Assembly (NCBI GenBank): GCA_030066085.1 | Contig: JASJCI010000036.1 | Location: 1 to 64,000, forward strand | Direction: 5' to 3' | Origin: Gammaproteobacteria bacterium | GTDB taxonomy: Bacteria > Pseudomonadota > Gammaproteobacteria > GCA-001735895 | DNA: 64,000 bases | In this document: piece after piece, positions 42,324 to 50,526 of the stretch | Layout: every line of letters begins with the position of its first letter | Numbering within the stretch: the first letter of the stretch is position 1 | Position numbers and translations under genes: made by a program | Notes under the pieces: generated by a model | The model's input: only the letters and a program-made list of their open reading frames with translations | What the model was told of the DNA's origin: nothing | Databases searched by the model: none

Positions 42324-42420
42324 CCAGGCATACCCGCGTCCTGCCGCTATGGGTTCGTGCGGCCTCGAAGATCGCGATATGCCGGTTAAAGCCGCACTGC
42401 CAGGATGTGAAGGTTTGCCG

Positions 42421-42678
42421 ATGAAAACCTACGTCGTGATCGAATCCATTCGCGCGGGCCAGCTACAGGCTGTTTACGCGCGCTTTCACCAACAGGGCCG
42501 CATGTTGCCCCACGGCCTGGAGTACATCGACAGCTGGCTCGCGGCCGATGGCTCGCGGGTGTTCCAGCTGATGCGCACCGCGGACGTCGAACTGTTCGAC
42601 CAGTGGACCACCCACTGGGACGACCTGGTCGACTTCGAAATCGTGGAAATCGGCGACAAACCCGGGGCAACTGAATGA
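42421..42678 (+). CDS. DUF3303 protein
   Basis: 85 aa from the ATG at 42421. DUF3303 pattern: MKTYVVIESIRAG, GRMLPHGLEYIDSWLAADGS, RVFQLMRTADVELFDQW. Ferredoxin-like small protein; role unknown. ATGA overlap with the next gene. Confidence 0.85.
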   Translation: MKTYVVIESIRAGQLQAVYARFHQQGRMLPHGLEYIDSWLAADGSRVFQLMRTADVELFDQWTTHWDDLVDFEIVEIGDKPGATE

Positions 42679-43277
42679 ACGCAGCGCGCGGCGACTACGA
42701 GTTTCATTACCCGGAACTCGCGGCGGCACTGTTTCACGCCCTGCGCGATGACGCTTTCTATCGCAGGCTCGAAAGCGTATCCGACGCCGGGGCGATGCGG
42801 CGCTACCACGATTACTCGATGCGCGAAGCACAAGCCTACGGCGAACTGACGATCCCCGAAGGCAGGCAATACGGGGTCGCAATCTGGGCCCGGCCACTGG
42901 CCGCCGAACGGCAGGCCGAAATGAGCGCGGCGAAAAAAGCCTTCATGCTGGCACACATGAACCGTGCGAGCCTGGAAGCCTACGACGCGATCGGCGGCTG
43001 GATGCTGGCGCAGGCCGAAGCGCTGGTATCACCGGGTGCCTGGTACCTGTCGATTCTTGGTGTCGTACCCGCTTACCAGAATCGTGGACTCGGGGCGTCA
43101 CTGGTGCAACCGGTGCTTGCGCAGACCGATGCGTTCGGCGTGCCGACCTACCTGGAAACCTTCACGCCGCGTAACGAAGCCTTTTACCAGCGCCTGGGTT
43201 ATCGCGTGGCGGGACGCTTTCACGAACCGACTACATCCGCCGCTTACGCGCTAATGCTGCGCGACCCGGCCGGCTGA
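42675..43277 (+). CDS. GNAT acetyltransferase
   Basis: 200 aa. Longer GNAT with a helical N-terminal half (about 1-110) and the motif A PAYQNRGLGASLVQPVLAQ near residue 135, then TPRNEAFYQRLGYRVAG. Layout like GNAT proteins of the fungal-GNAT-like type. Coupled to DUF3303 by a 4-nt overlap. Confidence 0.88.
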   Translation: MNAARGDYEFHYPELAAALFHALRDDAFYRRLESVSDAGAMRRYHDYSMREAQAYGELTIPEGRQYGVAIWARPLAAERQAEMSAAKKAFMLAHMNRASLEAYDAIGGWMLAQAEALVSPGAWYLSILGVVPAYQNRGLGASLVQPVLAQTDAFGVPTYLETFTPRNEAFYQRLGYRVAGRFHEPTTSAAYALMLRDPAG

Positions 43278-43347
43278 CCACGGGTGTCATAGTGAGCGGG
43301 GCCCCCGAACCGAAACACCCGATCACGGCGCGGCGTAACCGCGGACC

Positions 43348-44031
43348 CTACTCGGTGCAGGGCCAGCTCTCGGGTTTCGTCAAACCTTCCGGCAAACGGG
43401 TCGCGTCATCGCCACAGGCAAAGTCCAGCTGTAACTGTCTCAGGTTTTTCACGGCGGTCAGGTCGACACCCTCGAAGCGCGTCAGGAAGGTATAGGCGCC
43501 GCGAAAATTGACGTCGGCCAGCCGGGCGCCAGCGAAATTCGCGCGCGACAGGTTGGAGAACTCGAAATTGACCGACTCCAGGCTGGCATCGCTGAAATCG
43601 ACGCGGCCCAGCTCGGACTTGGACCAGTCCACGCGCGCGATGATCGCGCCGATAAAAGACGCGCGCAAGAACTCCGACTTGCCCAGCAGCGCGTCGCGCA
43701 TCTCGACCCGGTCGAAGCGCGCGCGGTAACCCGACGCCTTGCTCAGGTTGGCGCGGTCGAAACGACTGCCGATGGCCGTGGTGCGAAACAGTTCGGCCTT
43801 GACCAGGCTGGCTCCGGTGAAATCACTGTCGTCCATGGTACTGAGTGCGAGGTTGGTATTGTCGAAGCTGCTACCGACAAAGTTGGATTTGTCGAGCATC
43901 TTGTTGGTTTTCTTGCAGCCCGACCAGTCCATGCCGGGGGCGCGCTTGTCGAAGCAGCCTGCCTCGACCGGGGAGGCCGCCAACAGCAGGCTCGCCGCCA
44001 GTATGCTGGCTAACAGGGATAGGCTTTTCAT
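43348..44031 (-). CDS. Exported pentapeptide-repeat protein
   Basis: 227 aa. Signal peptide LSLLASILAASLLLAASPVEA, then a right-handed quadrilateral beta-helix of repeats such as KSNFVGSSFDNTNLALSTMD, ANLSKASGYRARF and ANFAGARLADVNF. The ATG at 44031 places the signal at the very start; the frame runs 8 residues upstream. Periplasmic or anchored; function unknown. Convergent with the GNAT gene. Confidence 0.88.
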   Translation of the reverse strand: MKSLSLLASILAASLLLAASPVEAGCFDKRAPGMDWSGCKKTNKMLDKSNFVGSSFDNTNLALSTMDDSDFTGASLVKAELFRTTAIGSRFDRANLSKASGYRARFDRVEMRDALLGKSEFLRASFIGAIIARVDWSKSELGRVDFSDASLESVNFEFSNLSRANFAGARLADVNFRGAYTFLTRFEGVDLTAVKNLRQLQLDFACGDDATRLPEGLTKPESWPCTE

Positions 44032-44150
44032 CGGTCTGATAGTTATTGAACTCATGGCTTTGACTTCAAAATCTCGCTTGAATTCCGCTCAAGGACACCA
44101 CTGGTGAGGCGTTATTCTACACCCGTATACGCCGGCAACCCGGATCCAGG

Positions 44151-45080
44151 TCAACTTCCATTGCCGGAAACCCGCTCTTCCGCCATGGTCGAGCCGGCAA
44201 TCCGCTGCTGCCGCGCGATCTCGACTACGCCGGCCAGCAGGATCAACAGGGTACCGCCGATCTCGCGCGGACCGAAAGGCTCGACGGTCAGCATAGCCGC
44301 CGAGATCACGCCGACCACGACCTCGATCATCAACAGCATGCCCACGCGCACCGGGCTCAACACCGATGCCGGCCAGATCGTCAGGTAACAGACCGGCAGG
44401 GTCATCACCGCGACCACCAGCAGCCAGGGCCAGCCGGCGGCGAGGCTGGCCATCGTCGGCAGGTTGTGGACGCCGCCCGGCTGCAGCAGCGCGAGCACCC
44501 CTCCCGTCAACAGGCCGCAAACCACGAATACCATGACCTTTTCGACCAGGTTGCGGGCACCGTCCTGGAACAGCTTGACGGAACTCACGGACCATAGAAC
44601 GCCCGACCCCAGCGCACACCAGTCGCCGGCGTTGCGCGGTATCGGCAGGCCGCTCTCGACCACGAGCACGACGTAGAGGCCGGCGAAAGCGAACGCCAGC
44701 GCCAGCACCCGGTTCAGGGTCAGGCGTTCGCCGAGAAACAGGATGCCGAGCAGCGTGCTCCACAGCGGCGTCATATAAAACAGCAGCAGCGCGCGTACGA
44801 CGTCGGTCAGGCTGATGCTGGCGATGTAGAGCGCAAAAGCGAGACCCGCCATCAGCCCCGGCAGCAGGATATTGTCCCAGTGCTCGATGAAAACCCTGAC
44901 CCGCGTGACCAGCAGCGGCAGAAACAGCAGGCTGGTGGCGCCGAAGATTACCGGCCCGGTCCAGTAGGGGTCGACCCCGGCGGCCTCGATACCCCGGATC
45001 GGAATCCAGTACAGCCCCCATAGCGCCGCGCCAAACGCGAGCCCCAGGCTGGGAAGCAGATCAGCGCGCCCCTCGCTCAT
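44151..45080 (-). CDS. EamA/DMT-family transporter
   Basis: 309 aa, ten predicted transmembrane helices in two EamA repeats (about 10-145 and 155-295). Probable metabolite exporter or importer; substrate unknown. The TauD-like gene ends 3 bases upstream of its start, so the two are probably one operon. Confidence 0.9.
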   Translation of the reverse strand: MSEGRADLLPSLGLAFGAALWGLYWIPIRGIEAAGVDPYWTGPVIFGATSLLFLPLLVTRVRVFIEHWDNILLPGLMAGLAFALYIASISLTDVVRALLLFYMTPLWSTLLGILFLGERLTLNRVLALAFAFAGLYVVLVVESGLPIPRNAGDWCALGSGVLWSVSSVKLFQDGARNLVEKVMVFVVCGLLTGGVLALLQPGGVHNLPTMASLAAGWPWLLVVAVMTLPVCYLTIWPASVLSPVRVGMLLMIEVVVGVISAAMLTVEPFGPREIGGTLLILLAGVVEIARQQRIAGSTMAEERVSGNGS

Positions 45081-45083
45081 GTC

Positions 45084-45947
45084 TCACCCGGGCCGCACGG
45101 CGTCGAGGCCGTCACGCGCACCGGCACTGATGCAGATGCTGCACAGCGAGCGGGCCTCCTCGTAGGGCCAGGGACGACCGCGGTGAAGCGTCGCGCGCTC
45201 GTCCCAGATCAGCACGTCACCAACCTGCCAGCGGTGGCTGTAGACGTATTCTTCGCGCGTGCAAAACTCGACCAGCTCGTCGATCAGCAACTGGGCCTCG
45301 GCGTCATCCATGCCCTCGACACCGCAGGCATGCGACGCGATGTAAAGCGCTTCCTCGCCGGTTAGCGGGTTAGGCCACAGCGCCCGCCAGTGCTGATCCG
45401 GCCATTTCGTGTAACGTTCCAGCCGCGCCAGCCGCGCGGAAGCCCGCGCCACCGAGTGAGTAAATCGATGCCGGATCACACGCTCGCGTATGCGCGCTTG
45501 CAGGCCATCGGGCATGTCATGCCACGCGGCGCGGGTCGACACGAACTCGGTCTCGCCGCCAGTCGATGGCAGCACCTCGGCGCGCAGGATGTTGGCCAGT
45601 GCCGGCACCGGCAGAAAAGTACTGTCGGTATGCCACTGCTGGTTGGCCACGTTGCGCAGCACCCGCAGATCTTCCTCGTCGCCGACAACCTCGTCGCCAT
45701 CGATATTGCTGACCACCGAGATTGTCTCGATCGGATCGGGGCTGCCGGAGCGGTCCTCGATCGGGCCGAACAGACGGCCGAGCGCAAGATGTTGCGCTGC
45801 GTCGAGTGCCTGCCGGCGAAACAGCAACAAAAGATGACGGTCGAACAGGTCGCGAATTTCATCGTAGCCATCGGCCGCGGTCACCTGCGACAGGTCGACC
45901 TGCTCGACTTCGACCCCGAAACGGGGATGCAGCGGCGTGGTTTTCAT
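45084..45947 (-). CDS. TauD/TfdA-family dioxygenase
   Basis: 287 aa. Fe(II)/2-oxoglutarate dioxygenase: His-x-Asp in QWHTDSTFL near residue 98, distal His in ATLHRGRPWPYEEAR near 260 with the 2-oxoglutarate Arg after it. Candidate substrates in the family include taurine and herbicidal ethers, but no substrate can be read from the sequence. Sits with the EamA transporter, which may import its substrate. Confidence 0.92.
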   Translation of the reverse strand: MKTTPLHPRFGVEVEQVDLSQVTAADGYDEIRDLFDRHLLLLFRRQALDAAQHLALGRLFGPIEDRSGSPDPIETISVVSNIDGDEVVGDEEDLRVLRNVANQQWHTDSTFLPVPALANILRAEVLPSTGGETEFVSTRAAWHDMPDGLQARIRERVIRHRFTHSVARASARLARLERYTKWPDQHWRALWPNPLTGEEALYIASHACGVEGMDDAEAQLLIDELVEFCTREEYVYSHRWQVGDVLIWDERATLHRGRPWPYEEARSLCSICISAGARDGLDAVRPG

Positions 45948-46071
45948 GGCTGGAGACAGGTTTTCAGAGAACTTCTATTCTTCCCCACGGCGAGCGGGAA
46001 CACAAGGCGCCGGGGCGGTCTCGACCGGGATGTTGGCCAGTCTCCCGCAACCATGTCGGCCCGCGGCGCGC

Positions 46072-47232
46072 CTAGCAGGCCGCGCAGATTTCGCCGAACG
46101 CGCGCAGGTTGACCGCATCCAGCTCCAGCTTGAGGGGTTCCGGCTGCGACGACAGCTTGACGATCGAGACCTCGGCCACCGGGTCGATGCAGATCCACTG
46201 GCTATGAATTCCGATCGCCAGCAGGGTCTGGTGCGCATCGCCGGTCTGGTACCACTTGTTACGGTAGGAACCGGCGGGAAATTCCTTGGCCGACTCGCCG
46301 CGCTCCCAGGCTTCGCGGCTGCCGCCCTGCCAGCAGTCCTCGATCCAGGCCTCCGGGATCAACTGCCGGCCACCGGCACGGCCGCGATTGCGCATCAACT
46401 CGGCAAATCGCAACAGGTCGCGCGGCAGCACGCAGATACCGCCGGCGGTGCGCGGCGCGCCCTTGCGATCGACGGTGATGCAGGCATCCGCCTCGGCACC
46501 CATCGGCCGCCACAGGTACTGGCTGAACAAATCGGCGATGCGTTGATTGCTGGCCGCTTCCAGGACCCAGCCCAGCAGGTCCGAATTGGGCGAACGGTAC
46601 TGCCAGACTTGCCCGTGGCGGCCGTCACCGGGGCCGATCGAACAGAGAAAGTCGTGCAGGTTGCGGTCGATCTCGTCGACCGCGCAGGGATGCCAAGCGG
46701 TGGCGGTGCGGTAATCGACGAAGATGCCGCTGGTGGCCTCGTAATCCTCGGCGAAGTCGATGCTGACTACCATGTCGAGCACCTGCTGCAGGGTCGCGTC
46801 GCGGTAGCCGGAATCCTCGAGCCGGGGAATGTATTCCACCACTGGCCGCCGCGGATCGATACGCTGGTCGCCGACCAGCACGCCGGCCAGGGTTGCCGTC
46901 ATCGACTTGCTCACCGAGAACACGATGTGCGGATTGAGCGCGATATCCTCGTCGGCATACCACTCGTGCACCAGCTTACCCCGGTGCGCCACCAGCAGCG
47001 CGTCGCTGCAGGACGCCTGCAGCCAGTGCTGCAGCGACCAGTCCTGGCCGTCGTTGCCGGCCACGCGGATCGCATCGATCGCCGGGTTGATTGCGCTCGG
47101 CAGTTCGGCGACCTCGGTACCGCGCCGGATCAGCTCGGTCGGTACGATTTCGCGTACGTGGTGAAACGCCCAGCGGTTCTGCGGCGCCTCGCGCCAGTTG
47201 GACAGGTTCAGCGTCGCGGGTCGCTTCAGCAT
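46072..47232 (-). CDS. Beta-lactamase-family serine hydrolase
   Basis: 386 aa, class C/esterase EstB type. Catalytic SxxK at FSVSKSMTATL near 107, and a Tyr in WQYRSPNSD that would be the second motif. The third KTG-like motif is not clear. No signal peptide, so a cytoplasmic esterase or amidase is more likely than an antibiotic-degrading enzyme. Its ATG overlaps the stop of the enolase-superfamily gene. Confidence 0.88.
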   Translation of the reverse strand: MLKRPATLNLSNWREAPQNRWAFHHVREIVPTELIRRGTEVAELPSAINPAIDAIRVAGNDGQDWSLQHWLQASCSDALLVAHRGKLVHEWYADEDIALNPHIVFSVSKSMTATLAGVLVGDQRIDPRRPVVEYIPRLEDSGYRDATLQQVLDMVVSIDFAEDYEATSGIFVDYRTATAWHPCAVDEIDRNLHDFLCSIGPGDGRHGQVWQYRSPNSDLLGWVLEAASNQRIADLFSQYLWRPMGAEADACITVDRKGAPRTAGGICVLPRDLLRFAELMRNRGRAGGRQLIPEAWIEDCWQGGSREAWERGESAKEFPAGSYRNKWYQTGDAHQTLLAIGIHSQWICIDPVAEVSIVKLSSQPEPLKLELDAVNLRAFGEICAAC

Positions 47233-48467
47233 CAGTCGAGCTCGGTAATCGTTTTCTGGTTATTCGAATCGAGTACGGCCTGGCACATCTCGAGGTGCAG
47301 GCGCCCACCGCTGGTGTAGGGATGCGACTCGACCACGGTTTCATTGAGCACGATGCCGAGACCGGGTTCGCCCGGCGCCGGCATGTAGCCGGCCTCCCAG
47401 GCCAGCGGCTTCATCAGGATCGCATCGTGAAACTCGGTCTGGATGGTTTCCAGGATCAGGAAATTAGGGCAACTGAAAGCCAGGTGAGCCGCGGCGGCGT
47501 GCGCGATCGGCCCGCAGTAGATATGCGGCGCTACCTGCGCGTTGAACAGTTCCGCCAGCGCGGCGATCTTTTTCGTTTCCCAGATGCCGCCGCTGCGGCC
47601 GATATCGGGCTGCAGGATCGATACCCCGGCCTTCAGCGCCTGGTGAAACTCGACCCTCGTGGTCAGGCGCTCGCCGGTTGCGACCGGGATCGTGGTAGCG
47701 TGCGCAACCCGGCCGATGGCCTCCACCTGGTCGGGCGGACAGGGCTCCTCGAACCATAGCGGATCGTAGGGTTCCAGCCGGCGCGCAAGCCGGATCGCGG
47801 ACGAGGTCGTCATCTGGCCGTGGGTACCGAACAGGATATCGGCGCGGTCGCCGACCGCTTCGCGGATCTTGCGCACGCTGTCCTCGCAGCGCGCCAGTTC
47901 GTGCAGCGACAGTTCGCGACCGCCCTGGAACCCATAGGGTCCGGCGGGATCCTGCTTGATCGCGGTAAATCCCATGTCGAGGTAATCGAGCGCGCGCGCG
48001 GCGGCCGCGTCACCGTCGTGATAAACATCGGGCGCATCCTCGCCCGGGTTACCGTCGCTGGTGACCGCTTCGGGGTAGAGGTAGGTATAGGTGCGGACAC
48101 GGTCGTGAAAACGCCCGCCGAGCAGCTGGTAAACCGGCACGTCGTGCGCCTTGCCAAGAATGTCCCAGACCGCAATCTCGATACCGCTGAATACGCCCAT
48201 CATGCTGACGTCCGGGCGCTGGGTGAAGCCGGCCGAGTAGACGCGCCGAAACAGGGTTTCGACATTGTGCGGATCCTCGCCGGCGACGTAGCGCTCGAAG
48301 GTATCCTCGACCATGCGACAGGCGATGTCGCCCGACAGCGGGATGCCGTAACACTCGCCGATGCCCTCGATACCGTCGTCGGTAGTGATCTTGACGATTA
48401 CCCAGAAAGCACCGCCGATGCCGCTCGGCGGTACCGTCACCCAGGTCTTGATGTCTGTTAATCGCAT
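47232..48467 (-). CDS. Enolase-superfamily acid-sugar dehydratase (mandelate racemase type)
   Basis: 411 aa. Mandelate racemase/muconate-lactonising family: GMGFTAIKQDP-like barrel entry, ILFGTHGQMTTSSAIRLA, metal ligands in WFEEPCPPDQ and ATGERLT, a conserved Asp in QPDIGRSGG and a His in VAPHIYCGPIAHA. The last His fits galactonate/mannonate-dehydratase-like members. Substrate specificity is uncertain. First gene of an ATGA-coupled pair with the serine hydrolase. Confidence 0.9.
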   Translation of the reverse strand: MRLTDIKTWVTVPPSGIGGAFWVIVKITTDDGIEGIGECYGIPLSGDIACRMVEDTFERYVAGEDPHNVETLFRRVYSAGFTQRPDVSMMGVFSGIEIAVWDILGKAHDVPVYQLLGGRFHDRVRTYTYLYPEAVTSDGNPGEDAPDVYHDGDAAAARALDYLDMGFTAIKQDPAGPYGFQGGRELSLHELARCEDSVRKIREAVGDRADILFGTHGQMTTSSAIRLARRLEPYDPLWFEEPCPPDQVEAIGRVAHATTIPVATGERLTTRVEFHQALKAGVSILQPDIGRSGGIWETKKIAALAELFNAQVAPHIYCGPIAHAAAAHLAFSCPNFLILETIQTEFHDAILMKPLAWEAGYMPAPGEPGLGIVLNETVVESHPYTSGGRLHLEMCQAVLDSNNQKTITELD

Positions 48468-48480
48468 GGCCCTGCTTCCC

Positions 48481-48566
48481 CGTCATTGCGAGGAGCGCAG
48501 CGACGAAGCAATCTTTTGAACACGGCGCCGAATTCTGGAGATTGCTTCGCTGCGCTCGCAATGACG
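48481..48566. repeat. Dispersed palindromic repeat (family B)
   Basis: Opens CGTCATTGCGAGGAGCGCAG, AAGCAATCTTTTG, then inverted AGATTGCTTCGCTGCGCTCG and CAATGACG. The best preserved copy; it shares its arms with 16034-16146. Confidence 0.8.
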
Positions 48567-48606
48567 CCGTGGTTTTAATGCGCGTAAGTTACTCCAATCG
48601 AGCCCG

Positions 48607-49326
48607 TTACGAAACCGGCACGACCAGCAACTGCGCAATTTCGACGTGTTTCGGCTGGCGCAGCGCGAACAGCACGGTTTCAGCCACGTCCCGCGGCTGC
48701 AGGCTGATATCGTGCGCGTCGTAGAAATTGGCCGCCTGCTGCGCGTCGCCGAGGCGCCGCTCGGCAAACCCGGTGCGCACCAGGCCCGGCAGGATCTCGC
48801 TGACGCGGATACCGCGCCCGGCGTATTCGAGGCGCAGGCTTTCGCTGAATCCGTGCACCGCGTACTTGCTGGCGACGTAGGCGCTCATGGTCGCGAACGG
48901 GCGCAGGCCCGCGGTCGAGCCGATGTTGACCACGTGCCCGCCGCCGCGCTCGAGCATACCGCCGATCAACGCATGCGTCGTGCGAATCACGCCGTTGACG
49001 TTGGTTTCGACGACACCGCACATCTGGTCGGCATCCGAGTCCTCGAACGCCTGCCGACCGCCGGTATCGTGCCCGGCATTGTTGACCAGCACGTCGATCG
49101 CGGCAAAGTCCGGCGGCAGGTTTGCAGGCAGGGCGGCAACCGCGGCCGCGTCCTCCACATCAAGCGTTAGCGGCAGGAAGTTTTCACCCAGCTCATCAAC
49201 CAGCGGCTGCAGGCGCGCGGTGTCGCGCGACGTGCCGATAACCCGGCAACCCTCGGTGCACAGGACTCGGCAGACCGCTTCCCCGATACCACTACTGGCG
49301 CCGGTGACCAGGACGGTTTTGTTCAT
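48607..49326 (-). CDS. Short-chain dehydrogenase/reductase
   Basis: 239 aa from the ATG at 49326 (AGGAG 6 nt upstream). Classic SDR: VTGASSGIG at residues 7-15, NNAG, catalytic Ser in VNIGSTAGLRP and YVASK. NAD(P)-dependent oxidation of an unknown alcohol. Divergent from neither neighbour; it follows the LysR gene on the same strand. Confidence 0.92.
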   Translation of the reverse strand: MNKTVLVTGASSGIGEAVCRVLCTEGCRVIGTSRDTARLQPLVDELGENFLPLTLDVEDAAAVAALPANLPPDFAAIDVLVNNAGHDTGGRQAFEDSDADQMCGVVETNVNGVIRTTHALIGGMLERGGGHVVNIGSTAGLRPFATMSAYVASKYAVHGFSESLRLEYAGRGIRVSEILPGLVRTGFAERRLGDAQQAANFYDAHDISLQPRDVAETVLFALRQPKHVEIAQLLVVPVS

Positions 49327-49355
49327 GTCGTTCTCCTCTGGCATGGTTGCGCAGT

Positions 49356-50291
49356 TTAATCGCCGGCGCCCGGCTGACGCCAGTCCGCTAACGCGCCGGC
49401 CTCGGTGCGCAGCCAGTTGCAAAACAGCGCCAGTGCCGGGTCGACGTCGTCCCGCCGCGGCAACACGAGGTAAAAGCGGTCACGCTCGACCGGCGGCGAC
49501 GCCAGTGCGCAGACCAGCAGCCCCTCGGCCAGCTGGTCGTCGAGCAACGGCACATCACCAAGCGCGATACCCTGCCCACCCTGCGCCGCCTGGATCATGT
49601 TGGTGTAGGAATCGACCGAGACGCCCGGCGGCAGATCGGTCGCCTCGATATCAAAATGGCGAAACCATTCCGGCCACATCGCGTCGCGGCGATAGGCGCC
49701 TTCGAGATGAATCAGGCGCGCCGCGCGCAGGCTTTTCGGCGTTTCGAACGGGCCGTTCGCGCGCAGAAATTCGCGGCTGCACATCGGCAGCTGTGCACCG
49801 GGGAACAGTGCCTCGTAATCGTCGTCTCCGCCACTGCGGCCCCAGCGAATCGCCGCGTCCAGCCCCTCGCGCGCGAGATCGAGGTAATCGTCGGCCACCA
49901 CAAGGCGCAGGTCGATATCCGGATGCGCCTGGCTGAATCGATGCATGCGTGGTATCAGCCAGAAGGTCGCAAAAGCGGCGGTCATGGTAACGCCGAGCTT
50001 GCCCGAGTCGCGCCGACGCCGGATGCGCTGCTGGGTTTCGGCAATTTCGCCGAGACCCCGGCCAACGCTGTCGAACAGCTGCTCGCCCTCAGCGGTGAGG
50101 CTGACGCCGCGATGCTCGCGTCGAAACAGCGCGGCGCCGAGGTAATCCTCGAGCAACCGCACCTGCCGGCTGACCGCAACCCGGGTGACGTGCAGTTCGA
50201 TTGCGGCGGCGGAAAAATTGCCCAGCCGCGCAGCCGCCTCGAACGTGACCAGCGCGTTCAGGTGGCGCAATTCACGGAGTCTTCTTGCCAT
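49356..50291 (-). CDS. LysR-family transcriptional regulator
   Basis: 311 aa. N-terminal winged helix (RELRHLNALVTFEAAARLGNFSAAAIELHVTRVAVSRQVRLLE) and a substrate-binding domain, GcvA-like in layout. It is divergent from the TMADH-like gene across a 235-base gap, so it is a candidate regulator of that operon; the SDR gene, which follows on the same strand, is a second possibility. Confidence 0.92.
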   Translation of the reverse strand: MARRLRELRHLNALVTFEAAARLGNFSAAAIELHVTRVAVSRQVRLLEDYLGAALFRREHRGVSLTAEGEQLFDSVGRGLGEIAETQQRIRRRRDSGKLGVTMTAAFATFWLIPRMHRFSQAHPDIDLRLVVADDYLDLAREGLDAAIRWGRSGGDDDYEALFPGAQLPMCSREFLRANGPFETPKSLRAARLIHLEGAYRRDAMWPEWFRHFDIEATDLPPGVSVDSYTNMIQAAQGGQGIALGDVPLLDDQLAEGLLVCALASPPVERDRFYLVLPRRDDVDPALALFCNWLRTEAGALADWRQPGAGD

Positions 50292-50526
50292 ATACTTTTA
50301 ATTACCTTTTAGATAATCAGGCAGGACGGTCACAAGCATAAAATTCTTTGCTTTAATAGCCTTTTAGCCTGCTTCGGACCCTGTTGCCATGTCAGATAGA
50401 TTACCCCGTAGCGACGCCTCGCGCCAACCTCGGGCGGGATTGCGTCCGGGCCGGGTAATCCGCGGTTTGCCTGCACACTGCGCCGCAGTATCATGGCCAG
50501 TCCCTGTTGTCTTGCGAGCATCGGTC

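Noticed and set aside
44089-45021. 310-codon frame overlapping the EamA transporter gene in another frame
   Set aside because: Arg/Gly-rich shadow frame; the transporter frame has ten hydrophobic helices and a proper start.
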